Origin: CAZJQD01 sp964548165 [NCBI: uncultured bacterium]
GTDB taxonomy: Bacteria; UBA8481
NCBI GenBank assembly: GCA_964548165.1
Contig: CAZJQD010000019.1
Location: 1-64,000 of the forward strand
DNA: 64,000 nucleotides
Direction of reading: 5' to 3'
The notes beneath the pieces are model-generated. The model was not told where the DNA came from, made no database searches, and worked only from the letters and a program-made list of their open reading frames with translations. Position 1 is the stretch's first letter. Each line of letters opens with the position of its first letter. Both the position numbers and the translations under genes were made by a program. Positions 32,533 to 40,548 of the stretch are shown one piece after another.

Positions 32533-33737
32533 GATCGGTCGCCGGTCGCGACACCGAAGAGCAGGCGATAGGCACGCCGGCGCAAGGCTCGTTCCACGGG
32601 GTCGTCGGTATCGAGCGCGACCCGGGAGAAATGCAGGAAGCGCCGCAACAGGAGCCTCAAGTTGCGCCGCACCAGCGGATCCTCGACGGCCTGCACCGCC
32701 TCCTCCTCCAATCGCATCGCGCGGGCATAAGCCGCGGCCACATCCGGCCTCAGCTCCATGTCCCAGGCGATGCGCTCCCATCGCATGACGGCATCATCCA
32801 CTATCCGATCCGCCGCGACGAGCTCTCCCAGGCGCTTCTTGCGGTGCTCATCCGCCAACTGCTCGAAATCGTTGATGTTGTAGACATACACATCCCTGAC
32901 GGCGGCCGCCGCGGGGTCGATATCGCGGGGAACCGCCACGTCGATGAGGAACAGGGGGCTCCCGGGCCGCCCCGCCATGACGCCGGCCACCGCCTCTTTC
33001 GTGACGACGAAGCCTTCCGCGGCGGTCGCCGAGACCACCACGTCCGCCCGCGCCAACTGCGCACCGAGATCGTCGATGCGGGACCACGTGGCCTCGAGCT
33101 CGGTGGCCAGTTCTTCCGCGCGCCGGCTCGTTCCTGTCGCCAGGATGTGAATGCCGGCGCCGGCTCCCTTGAAGTACTGCGCCATCAAACGCGCCATCTC
33201 GCCCGCGCCCACCACGAGCACGCGGCGGCCAGCCAGGGACCCGAATATCTTCGCGGCAAGCCTTACCGCGATCGATGCGATGGAGACCGTTCCCTGGGCC
33301 AGGAGCGTCTCCCGGCGCACGCGGCCGCCCGCGCGCCGCGCCTCCACGAAGAGCCTGCGAAGCACCGGGCCGATCGTCCCGGCCTCTATCGCCGCCTCCT
33401 CGCACTCGCGAAACTGGTGGAGGATCTGCGGCTCCCCGACCACCATCGAGTCCATCGAGGCGGCGACGCGGAAGACATGCCGCACGGCCTCCCTTCCCTC
33501 CCGCAACTCGATGTTCAAGCCCGATCGTTGGGTCACATCCGCGTAGTAGGCGCGAACCCGCTCGGGGTGGTCCGGAGCATAGATAGTGGTCTCATGACGA
33601 TTGCAGGTCGAGAGCGTGGCGGCCTCGATCCCAACGCCCTCGGCAATCAGCTCCTCGGGCCGGGGCGCGGCGTAGAGCAGCATCTCGCGCTCCTCGAGCG
33701 CGGCCGTGCGATAGGAAAGACCGGCGACAAAGATCAC
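32529..33737 (-). CDS. hemA: Glutamyl-tRNA reductase
   Basis: 402 residues from GTG, overlapping the upstream stop (GTGA). It reduces glutamyl-tRNA to glutamate semialdehyde for tetrapyrrole synthesis. The N-terminus VAGLSYRTAALEERE, the catalytic cysteine in LSTCNRHE (about residue 45), SMVVGEPQILHQFRE, the NADPH fold VVGAGEMARLMA and the C-terminal dimerisation helix are all seen. No hemL or hemB is nearby, which is a little unusual. Confidence 0.96.
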   Translation of the reverse strand: MIFVAGLSYRTAALEEREMLLYAAPRPEELIAEGVGIEAATLSTCNRHETTIYAPDHPERVRAYYADVTQRSGLNIELREGREAVRHVFRVAASMDSMVVGEPQILHQFRECEEAAIEAGTIGPVLRRLFVEARRAGGRVRRETLLAQGTVSIASIAVRLAAKIFGSLAGRRVLVVGAGEMARLMAQYFKGAGAGIHILATGTSRRAEELATELEATWSRIDDLGAQLARADVVVSATAAEGFVVTKEAVAGVMAGRPGSPLFLIDVAVPRDIDPAAAAVRDVYVYNINDFEQLADEHRKKRLGELVAADRIVDDAVMRWERIAWDMELRPDVAAAYARAMRLEEEAVQAVEDPLVRRNLRLLLRRFLHFSRVALDTDDPVERALRRRAYRLLFGVATGDRS

Positions 33738-34969
33738 GCCGCCGGGACTCCACGAACGCCGGGCGCGGTAACTCCCACCGCTCGCCCCGCTCCCGCTGTC
33801 ACCACGGACTCCAGTCCCATGATCGCGTCAGCGATATCGGCCTCCGTTGTGAACGGGCCGAAGGAGAATCGCAACGCTCCGCTCGGCCAGGATCCAGCCA
33901 GCCGGTGAGCGGCCGGGGCACAATGAAGTCCCGGCCGCACCATCAGCCCGTGGTCCTCCCAGAGCTTCGCCGCGAGTGCCCTGGGATCACGCCCCGGGGC
34001 GTGAATGGAGACGACCGGAGATCGCATCTCGGCAGACCGTGGTCCCAGGACGGCCAGGAGACCGGCGTGCGCCAGCGGGGCCACGCCGCCGAGGAATCGC
34101 TCCATCAGCGCCAGCTCGTGACGGCGGATGGATTCCACGCCCTGTTCCTCAAGCCATTCCACGCCGGCCAGGAGGCCGGCGATCCCGTGGGCGTTGTGCG
34201 ATCCGGATTCGAGCCGATCCGGCCACTCCCCTGGTTGCTCTTCGTCCTCGCTCCGGGATCCGGTCCCTCCCGTCCGCCAGGGCTCGAGCTGGATCCGCGG
34301 CGAGACCAGGAGGGCTCCCGTTCCCTGCGGCCCCTGGAGCGCCTTGTGCCCGGGCACCGCGAGCAGATCAATTCCCAGGCGCTCCATGTCGATGGGAACG
34401 CTACCGGCGGTCTGCGCGGCATCGACCAGGAGCGGAATCTCCCTGGCGCGGGTCACCGCTCCAATCGCCCCCAGATCGTGGATGGCCCCCAGCACGTTGG
34501 ACGCATGCTGTACGGCCACCAGGCGGGTCCGCGAGGCCAGCCGAGCATCACGAAGCAGTGCTTCCAACGACGATGCGTCGCAGGTACCGTCGGCCCGCCC
34601 CGGCAATCGCTCCACCACGATTCCGATCTTCCGGACCAGGGCATTCAGAGGACGCATCACGGAGTTGTGCTCGGTCGGGCCGACGATCACCCGGTCACCC
34701 GGGGCCAGCTCGAGGCCATGAATGGCGATGTTGAGCGCGTCGGTGCAGTTCAGCGTGAAAATGACCCGATTGGGATCCTGGGCCCCCAGGAGCCCCGCGA
34801 GCTTCTGCCGGCACCTATGGATCATCTGGACAGTCCCGACAGCGCGGGGGTAATCGCCGCGGCCAGCAGACGCGCCGAGGCCTACGGCCCATTCCTGCAT
34901 GGCCGACAGAACGGATGGCGGCTTGGGAAATGAGGTGGCCGCATGATCCAGGTATATCTCGCGCCGCAT
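33734..34969 (-). CDS. Cysteine desulfurase-like class V aminotransferase
   Basis: 411 residues. PLP fold type I: YLDHAATSFPKPPSV at the N-terminus, TEHNSVMRPL, LVDAAQTAGSVPID, and the PLP lysine in VPGHKALQGPQGTGAL. A cysteine is kept in the active loop (RPGLHCAPAAHR), as expected for desulfurases that move sulfur to an acceptor. It resembles the family of stand-alone desulfurase-like proteins rather than IscS. Its stop overlaps hemA. The last 35 residues are Ala/Gly/Val-rich and not conserved-looking. Confidence 0.88.
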   Translation of the reverse strand: MRREIYLDHAATSFPKPPSVLSAMQEWAVGLGASAGRGDYPRAVGTVQMIHRCRQKLAGLLGAQDPNRVIFTLNCTDALNIAIHGLELAPGDRVIVGPTEHNSVMRPLNALVRKIGIVVERLPGRADGTCDASSLEALLRDARLASRTRLVAVQHASNVLGAIHDLGAIGAVTRAREIPLLVDAAQTAGSVPIDMERLGIDLLAVPGHKALQGPQGTGALLVSPRIQLEPWRTGGTGSRSEDEEQPGEWPDRLESGSHNAHGIAGLLAGVEWLEEQGVESIRRHELALMERFLGGVAPLAHAGLLAVLGPRSAEMRSPVVSIHAPGRDPRALAAKLWEDHGLMVRPGLHCAPAAHRLAGSWPSGALRFSFGPFTTEADIADAIMGLESVVTAGAGRAVGVTAPGVRGVPAA

Positions 34970-35045
34970 GCGCCGAGTCTAACTCAGGTGGGGCAGATTA
35001 TTAAGCGCCGGGTGTCGCCACCGGGCTCCTCTTCGAGTCCCGGGA

Positions 35046-35237
35046 TCAGCAGCCCTGCTCGATGCCCGAGCACTCCCCCACCTCGACGAGTATTCGCTCG
35101 ATACCCCAGGTCGGAAGTCGCTGGATCGTGGCCGCCGTCAGTTCCGCTCCTGCAGCCAGGATGAGACAATCGCGGACGTACACGGGGCGCGCCGTTCTCA
35201 TGCCGGGCTTGAGGTTGTACCAGTGGCAGAATTTCAT
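35046..35237 (-). CDS. Small protein resembling the N-terminal domain of HD-GYP proteins
   Basis: 63 residues with GGAGG 5-7 nt before the ATG. The pattern LKPGMRTARPVYVRDCLILAA, followed by GAELTAATIQRLPTWGIERI, follows the LxPGMxxAxxV...LLxxGxxLTxxxIxxLxxxGI blocks found in front of HD-GYP cyclic-di-GMP phosphodiesterases. Here it stands alone, with a short Cys-containing tail. A GCCGATAA sigma-28-like element lies upstream. Possibly a regulatory partner in motility signalling; this is inference. Confidence 0.65.
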   Translation of the reverse strand: MKFCHWYNLKPGMRTARPVYVRDCLILAAGAELTAATIQRLPTWGIERILVEVGECSGIEQGC

Positions 35238-35270
35238 TTCACCCTCCGTGGTGAAAACTTCCTGCTTTCC

Positions 35271-35278
35271 TTATCGGC
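35271..35278 (-). promoter_or_regulatory. Sigma-28-like -10 element
   Basis: A perfect GCCGATAA on the minus strand about 34 nt before the start of the small gene. The matching -35 is poor (GAAA 13 bp away), so the call is tentative. Confidence 0.4.
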
Positions 35279-35412
35279 AGTGAGGGCCCGGTTTCGCCTC
35301 CCGCGGTCGGTACTTTTGTCGGCCCCCCCGCGCCGGGCTCGGCATGGACCGCGCGGAACGCGCTCAAGTTATCCACATACGGGAGCGCCCTGGCGATTCA
35401 GTCTTCGCGGCC

Positions 35413-35443
35413 TTGTGACGCCGGCCGAACGGCCTCGTATAAT
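35413..35443 (+). promoter_or_regulatory. Promoter of the dNMP-kinase-like gene with internal inverted repeat
   Basis: Perfect TATAAT at 35438-35443; TTGTGA at 35413-35418 with 19 bp, or TGTGAC with 18 bp. The spacer holds GGCCG-AA-CGGCC (35423-35434), a possible operator. The leader is about 65 nt. Nothing else is seen between 35238 and 35412. Confidence 0.6.
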
Positions 35444-35516
35444 CGAGACACTTTCGCCGGGGGAACTCGAGCGGACCAGTCCGCCACCAGCGTCACGAAA
35501 CGAGGAGCCACGACCC

Positions 35517-36026
35517 ATGACCATCATCCGCTTCGGCATCGCCGGCCGCATGCGCACGGGCAAGACCACCGTCGCCCAATACCTCAAGGACAAGCACGGC
35601 TTTCACACGACCGCCTTCGCGGATCCCATCAAGGAGATGGCGCGCCTCTGCGGATGGGATGGGGCCAAGGATGAGCGGGGCCGCACGCTCCTGCAGGACA
35701 TGGGCACGATCGTCCGCAAGTACAACCCGACCTTCTGGATCGAGAAGATGCTGAAGGACCTGCCGCCCGGCCGACCGGTAGCCGTCGACGACATGAGGCT
35801 CATCCGCGAACACGAGGCCCTCGAGGCGGCCGGAGGATGGCGCACGATCCTCATCCGGCGCGACGGCGGCTTGATTCCTGACGCGCCGGCGGGGACCACC
35901 GGTCACGTCACGGAGACCGAGGTCGATCGCATCACGCCATGGCGGACCATCGAGAACAACGGGACCTTTGAGGAGCTCTACGCCCGCGTCGAGGAGATTC
36001 TCGCCGAGGCTCAAGCCGGCCGCTAG
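35517..36026 (+). CDS. Phage-type deoxynucleoside monophosphate kinase-like protein
   Basis: 169 residues, ATG at 35517 with GAGGAG 9 nt upstream. A P-loop GIAGRMRTGKTTVAQYL opens the protein, followed by AFADPIKEMARL, a pattern of phage T4 gp1-like dNMP kinases and related dephospho-CoA-kinase-fold enzymes. VDDMRLIREHEALE matches the 'VDDxRxxxE' block of that group, and IENNGTFEELYARVEEIL closes it. It would phosphorylate a nucleotide. It converges on the tyrosine kinase gene, with the two stop codons overlapping in a hairpin loop. No other phage gene is near. Confidence 0.75.
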   Translation: MTIIRFGIAGRMRTGKTTVAQYLKDKHGFHTTAFADPIKEMARLCGWDGAKDERGRTLLQDMGTIVRKYNPTFWIEKMLKDLPPGRPVAVDDMRLIREHEALEAAGGWRTILIRRDGGLIPDAPAGTTGHVTETEVDRITPWRTIENNGTFEELYARVEEILAEAQAGR

Positions 36027-36032
36027 GCCGGC
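36015..36032. terminator. Hairpin holding both convergent stop codons
   Basis: Stem GCCGGCC/GGCCGGC (36015-36021 with 36026-36032) around loop GCTA. The stop codons of the + and - genes lie on CTAG at 36023-36026. It may act as a bidirectional terminator, though U-runs are weak. Confidence 0.5.
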
Positions 36033-38080
36033 CGTTTCCCCTCGCGCTTCGGCTTCGTGGGGTAGTACGAATAGTAGTAGTAGTAGTAGTTCTTCCCCAG
36101 TTCACCTTCAGGCTTGATCTTGTTGAGGCACGTCCCGATGACGCGGCCGCGCGCATTCTCCAGCTTGGCGCGGGCCCTCACGAGCACGTCGCGAGGCGCC
36201 TTGCCCTGGCTGTAGATGAGGAGAGTCCCGCCGGCGATGCTGGAGAGGATGGTCGCGTCCGCGACGGGGAGCACGGGTGGACTGTCGATGAGGATGGCGT
36301 CATACACGGCGCTGAGCTCCCTGAGGAGCCCCGGCATCCCCATCTTGATGAGTTCCACGGGCTGCCCGGGCAGAGCGCCCGTCGGCATGACGTCGAGATT
36401 CTTGATGCTCGTCGGGTAGGCGCAGACCTTCCACGGGACCGCGCCCCCCAGGGCCTCGGCCGTCCCCGCGTGCCCGGAGAGCGAGAAGATCTTGGAAACG
36501 CCCGGATGGCGCAGGTTGCAATCCATGGCGAGGACGCGCTTGCCCGAGAGCGCCAGGGCGATCGAGAGATTGGCCACCGACGTCGTCTTGCCCTCCTGGG
36601 GTGTCGCCGAAGCCACCAGGAGGACGCGATGACCGTCGTTGAAGAAGTTGAACTCCAGTGTGGAAGCGATGGCGCGATAGCCCTCGCTCGCCGGATCGCG
36701 CGGATGGTAGAAGACAATGGCCCCCGGGCTACTGGGTTGCGGCGTGCCGGGAACGGAATCCACTTTCCGCGACTTGTCACCCGGGTTCACAAGGATCAGG
36801 GGAACCACCCCGAGGACCTTCACACCCACGAACTCCTCGATCTCCTCGATCGTGCGAATCGAGGTGTCGAGCGTCTCCAGGAGAAACGCGAAGGCGATGC
36901 CCAGCATGAGGCCCAGGGCTATGCCCAGGGTCTGGTGCGACTGCTCGTTCGGGTAAATTTTCCACGGGGTGGCGGCCGGACCCTGGAGATTGACTCCGCC
37001 GCTCTTGGACTGCCGCACGATCTTCTGCTGTTCGATCCGCTCCCAGAACATCGAGTAGAGCTTGCGGGCCAGGTCGAGCTCCATCGTGAGATTGGCTCGC
37101 ATGACCTGGTCCTGGGGCAGGTTCGTCAGCACCGACTCGATCTGCGCCTGTTGCTGTTTCACCAGCGCGAGCTCTCGCTCCTTCTGCAGGAGCGTGGACG
37201 AAACCTGGCCTCGATACTGCTCCTGGATCTCACCTCGGCGCGACTCGATGGTCCTGTCCAGCCGGGCCAATTCATCGCCGTAGCGCACCGCTTCCGGGTG
37301 GTTGTCCATGAACCTCTGGAGGACGGCCTCACGACGGGACGCCACCTCGTCGCGCTGTCGCATGAGCGAGGCCAGCTCGGGAGCCTGCTCGGGATTCCAG
37401 ACTCCCCTGCCGGACCGGATCTCGGCGACCTGGTCCGCGAGAACAGTGGCGCGAATCGCGAGATCCGATCGCAGGCGCAACTGGGCCGCGAGATCCTCGG
37501 AGAAGCCCATGGCGATGCTGCCGGAGCGGAAGGCGACCATGCGGGCCTCGGCGCTCTCGAGCCGCTTCTTGTACTGGTCTATCCGCTCCTCCAGGAACTT
37601 GATGACCTCGTCGTCATTACGCTGGTCCCAGTCCCGCTCGAGTCGCTGGTAGGCGCGCGCCACGGCATTGGCGTACGCCTGCAACTTGTTGCGATCGGAT
37701 CCGATGACCGACATGGTGATGATGTTCGTATTGGGATCGTTGGACGCCCGCGTCATGCTCGTCAGCATGTTGACCTTGGCCTGGACGTCCGCTTCCGATG
37801 AGGTCTCGGTGAGTTCACCAAGGTCGCGTAACGCGGCCTCGAGACAGGCCCGGGACCGCATCTGCTTCATCGCCGTCTCGATGGGATGGCCCTTGTAGTA
37901 CAGCCAGCGCTCCATCCCCTCCGTGGCGACAGCTTTGGTCACTTCGACCGATACGTTGGTCTGGTAGCGGGGAACGAGGGAGCCGGACCAGAGATAGACG
38001 ACGGCGAAGACGGCCAACGTCACGAAGACGATGACCCACACCCTGCGTCTCAGGATCCGGACGTAATCCCGAACCCCCAT
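36023..38080 (-). CDS. Polysaccharide-biosynthesis tyrosine autokinase (Wzc type)
   Basis: 685 residues. The N-terminal Wzz domain has a membrane segment near residues 15-35 and a coiled-coil periplasmic region, then a second membrane segment near 390-410 (QTLGIALGLMLGIAFAFLLE). The cytoplasmic kinase has Walker A ASATPQEGKTTSVANLSIAL and Walker B ILIDSPP. Walker A' reads MDCNLRHP, with Asn where the second Asp of DxD usually is. The C-terminus holds the tyrosine cluster NYYYYYYSYY, the autophosphorylation region. It controls polymer length and export. A sigma-28-like promoter precedes it. No other polysaccharide genes are in the window. Confidence 0.92.
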   Translation of the reverse strand: MGVRDYVRILRRRVWVIVFVTLAVFAVVYLWSGSLVPRYQTNVSVEVTKAVATEGMERWLYYKGHPIETAMKQMRSRACLEAALRDLGELTETSSEADVQAKVNMLTSMTRASNDPNTNIITMSVIGSDRNKLQAYANAVARAYQRLERDWDQRNDDEVIKFLEERIDQYKKRLESAEARMVAFRSGSIAMGFSEDLAAQLRLRSDLAIRATVLADQVAEIRSGRGVWNPEQAPELASLMRQRDEVASRREAVLQRFMDNHPEAVRYGDELARLDRTIESRRGEIQEQYRGQVSSTLLQKERELALVKQQQAQIESVLTNLPQDQVMRANLTMELDLARKLYSMFWERIEQQKIVRQSKSGGVNLQGPAATPWKIYPNEQSHQTLGIALGLMLGIAFAFLLETLDTSIRTIEEIEEFVGVKVLGVVPLILVNPGDKSRKVDSVPGTPQPSSPGAIVFYHPRDPASEGYRAIASTLEFNFFNDGHRVLLVASATPQEGKTTSVANLSIALALSGKRVLAMDCNLRHPGVSKIFSLSGHAGTAEALGGAVPWKVCAYPTSIKNLDVMPTGALPGQPVELIKMGMPGLLRELSAVYDAILIDSPPVLPVADATILSSIAGGTLLIYSQGKAPRDVLVRARAKLENARGRVIGTCLNKIKPEGELGKNYYYYYYSYYPTKPKREGKRPA

Positions 38081-38147
38081 CTCGTATTCTCTGGCGATGA
38101 CACGCCCTCCCGGCCCGGACCTGAATGCATCCTGGTTTCAGGTTATT

Positions 38148-38174
38148 TTATCGGCGCCCCAGAGGCAAACAATA
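38148..38174 (-). promoter_or_regulatory. Sigma-28 type promoter of the tyrosine kinase gene
   Basis: TATTGTTT (38167-38174, 6 of 8), exactly 11 bp, then a perfect GCCGATAA (38148-38155), on the minus strand. The leader to the ATG at 38080 is about 60 nt. Confidence 0.6.
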
Positions 38175-38224
38175 GCTCAAATCACTCGCGTTAGCGCATC
38201 TCGTGGTGGATTAACGGTGTGAGC

Positions 38225-38428
38225 TCAGGCTTCCTCGGCAATCGACTGGCTGACCCCAAGGGCGCGAAGCACGCTGACCCTGAACTCGTTGGAGGTCTCC
38301 GGCTCGATGATGATGGCCTTGTCCGGCGTCTTGCCGTTATTGGCATAGACCGTCTGGAGCAACTGACCCTGCTCGCGAACCTCGTCGTAGGCCTTGGCAC
38401 CGGGTATACCGGTAGCGATCCCTGGCAT
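38225..38428 (-). CDS. Small hypothetical protein
   Basis: 67 residues. GGGAGGTG lies 10 nt before the ATG, which makes it a convincing gene. Composition is mixed and soluble: GIPGAKAYDEVREQGQLLQ, then a Lys/Pro/Asp region and an Ala/Glu end (SQSIAEEA). No family is recognised. It sits between the helix-hairpin-helix lipoprotein and the tyrosine kinase gene, on the same strand as both. Confidence 0.65.
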   Translation of the reverse strand: MPGIATGIPGAKAYDEVREQGQLLQTVYANNGKTPDKAIIIEPETSNEFRVSVLRALGVSQSIAEEA

Positions 38429-38531
38429 GCTGCTACACCTCCCTGTGAGTCGCGGCCTTCTCTCTATCGCCGCGATGGTTATTCTAGCACGGACTCAGAG
38501 TCCTCTGCCAGCCTTGGCGAGGAAAATGGGG

Positions 38532-39242
38532 CTAAAACGTCACCTGGTCGCGAACCCCCTCCAAAAGGGCCGGGCCGATACCCGAGACCTTGTCGAGGTC
38601 CTCGAGCGACTTGAAGGGGCCGTTTGCCGTGCGATAGTCGATAATTCTCTGGGCCAGGGCTGGCCCGATGCGCTTGAGCGTGCAGAGCTCCTCGATGCCG
38701 GCCCTGTTGACGTTGACCTTGGCGCCGGCGACGGGTGCGGGCGCGGAACCGCCAGCCGGGGCCGCTCCGGTGGCAGGCGCGCCGCCGGCCGCCGCGGTTG
38801 CGGCTTGAGGCACCCCGGCGGCGGGAACCGTCTCGGCCACGACCGCGGCGGCGGCGGCACCAAAGTCGATCCCAGCCGCCTTGAACTTCTCGAGCATGGA
38901 GGGACCGACGCGCGGTGCCTTGTCGAGGTCCTCGAAACTGCGAAACGGCCCGTTCTCGTCGCGATACGCGATGATGTTCTCCGCCGTAGCCTGTCCGACC
39001 CCCGCGATCTTGTACGCTGCCAGCTCGTCCGCGGTGACCTCATTGATCTTGATCGGTCCCTCGGGCCGCGGCGCCTCCGGCTCCTCGGCGCGTTCCTCGC
39101 CTCGGCCGCCGCGTCTGCCCTCGTTCTCGCTCTCGTGACCCTCTCCCTCGCGGGCGGCGAGCGACGGGCGCTTCTTCCCGCCGCACGCGGTCACGCTGAG
39201 AGCAAGACCCAGGACCAACAACAAGCTCAAGAACCGCCTCAT
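38532..39242 (-). CDS. Lipoprotein with two ComEA-type helix-hairpin-helix domains
   Basis: 236 residues. MRRFLSLLLVLGLALSVTAC is a lipoprotein signal. After an acidic/Arg-rich linker come two HhH modules: about residues 65-125 (INEVTADELAAYKIAGVGQA) and 175-236 (VNVNRAGIEELCTLKRIGPA), joined by an Ala/Gly/Pro-rich linker. ComEA-type modules bind double-stranded DNA. GGAAAGAAGGAG precedes the ATG. It follows the hydrolase gene by 58 nt, so it belongs to the comEC cluster. It likely captures DNA in the periplasm at the inner or outer membrane. Confidence 0.9.
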   Translation of the reverse strand: MRRFLSLLLVLGLALSVTACGGKKRPSLAAREGEGHESENEGRRGGRGEERAEEPEAPRPEGPIKINEVTADELAAYKIAGVGQATAENIIAYRDENGPFRSFEDLDKAPRVGPSMLEKFKAAGIDFGAAAAAVVAETVPAAGVPQAATAAAGGAPATGAAPAGGSAPAPVAGAKVNVNRAGIEELCTLKRIGPALAQRIIDYRTANGPFKSLEDLDKVSGIGPALLEGVRDQVTF

Positions 39243-39300
39243 GAGAACACTCCTTCTTTCCACCACCTGCTGCCTCCGTCTCTTCCCCATCCGTCGATCA

Positions 39301-40548
39301 CTAGAAGTCATCCGTGCCGGGCACCGGCTGACAATCGCTCCACATCGTCGGCTCGTTCGGCTCGAATCGGCGATACAGCGCCCACTCGCCGCGCTTGGCC
39401 GGCTCCCACTGCTCCTCCACGGGCTTGACCGGGAACTGCGTCCGGATCGCGAGCCTTTTTCCGTCTGTCCTGTACCAGATGTCTCCCTGCATGTCCGTCC
39501 TGAGAAGCAGGGGCAGCGGCTTGATGAATGTCTTCCAAGCCTGGATGGCATCCGCGGCCGGGTGACCGAAGACGGGCGGATGACTCGACGTGGAGATATA
39601 GCGCGGCTGGACCAGCTTCAACCAGTTCGGTTCGTCGCTCGTCTTGGACCCGTGATGAGGCGGAAAGTGGATGGTGCTCTGCAACCGCGGGCCCCAGAAG
39701 GCCGCGGCCGCCTCTTCCTGCTCCCCCTCGGCGTCGCCGGCCGAAAGGAAGGAGATCTCGCCGCACTGGATGCGCGTGATCACCGAGTTGTCATTCGACT
39801 TGTCACCATCCGCACTGCCGATGCGCCGGGTCGGACCCAGGATCTGGAAGGCAATGGTCGGGTCCCCCAGGGGATCCTTGCCGATGAGCGTTCCCCCCAT
39901 GTCGTCGTACGAGACCGCCTCGCCCGTCTTGGGATCCACCACGGGGTAGAAGGGAATATCGTGTCGGTCCACGGCCTCCAGGAACGCCTGGTAGAAGGCC
40001 GCCGGCTTCACCACGCCGGACGTGACGACCTTGTGGATCTTCCCCCCGCGTTCGTAGATCCAATCGATGAGATCGGCCATGCCGCCGCCATGGTCGGAGT
40101 CGGGGTGCGTGAGGATCAGGATGTCGAGGTCGTAAATCTGGTGCATCTCGAGAAACGGCATCACGACGTACTTGGTGGCCGCGTACTGGCGCGAATGCGA
40201 GTTCTCCGGGAGGCTCCCCTCAGAGCAATCGATGAGGATGTTGTATCCCCCGGGCGTATGGATGAACGTCGCGTCTCCCTGGCCCACATCAAGCTGGACG
40301 ATCGTCAGGACCCCGTCAGGAAAGCGATCGGTCTTCTTGAGGCTGAGCCCGCCGGGCTGGCGCCCCCCCATGACGCGGGGCGCGGCGAAATACCAGACCA
40401 CGGCGGCGATGAGCGCCAGCACGAGGAGCAGGGCATTGGGTCCAAGACCCTTGCCGCCCGGCGCCGGCCGGGATTGCCGGTAGCGTTCAAAGGCATCCAC
40501 GTGGGCGTGCCCACCGGCTCCCCCCGAGGTCGCTCGCGTTCCGCTCAT
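39301..40548 (-). CDS. Membrane-anchored ComEC-type metallo-beta-lactamase hydrolase
   Basis: 415 residues. One membrane segment near residues 38-57 (NALLLVLALIAAVVWYFAAP) tethers an outward domain. That domain copies the C-terminal hydrolase of ComEC: VQLDVGQGDATFIHTPGGYN, ILIDCSEGS, the metal motif LILTHPDSDHGGGM, then NDNSVITRIQCGEISFLSAG, ending GDA, and FPPHHGSKTSDEP. All metal ligands expected of this family are present. It overlaps the triple HhH gene (ATGA). ComEC itself, two genes upstream, has lost these residues, so this protein probably supplies the activity in trans, perhaps degrading the non-transported DNA strand. Confidence 0.9.
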   Translation of the reverse strand: MSGTRATSGGAGGHAHVDAFERYRQSRPAPGGKGLGPNALLLVLALIAAVVWYFAAPRVMGGRQPGGLSLKKTDRFPDGVLTIVQLDVGQGDATFIHTPGGYNILIDCSEGSLPENSHSRQYAATKYVVMPFLEMHQIYDLDILILTHPDSDHGGGMADLIDWIYERGGKIHKVVTSGVVKPAAFYQAFLEAVDRHDIPFYPVVDPKTGEAVSYDDMGGTLIGKDPLGDPTIAFQILGPTRRIGSADGDKSNDNSVITRIQCGEISFLSAGDAEGEQEEAAAAFWGPRLQSTIHFPPHHGSKTSDEPNWLKLVQPRYISTSSHPPVFGHPAADAIQAWKTFIKPLPLLLRTDMQGDIWYRTDGKRLAIRTQFPVKPVEEQWEPAKRGEWALYRRFEPNEPTMWSDCQPVPGTDDF

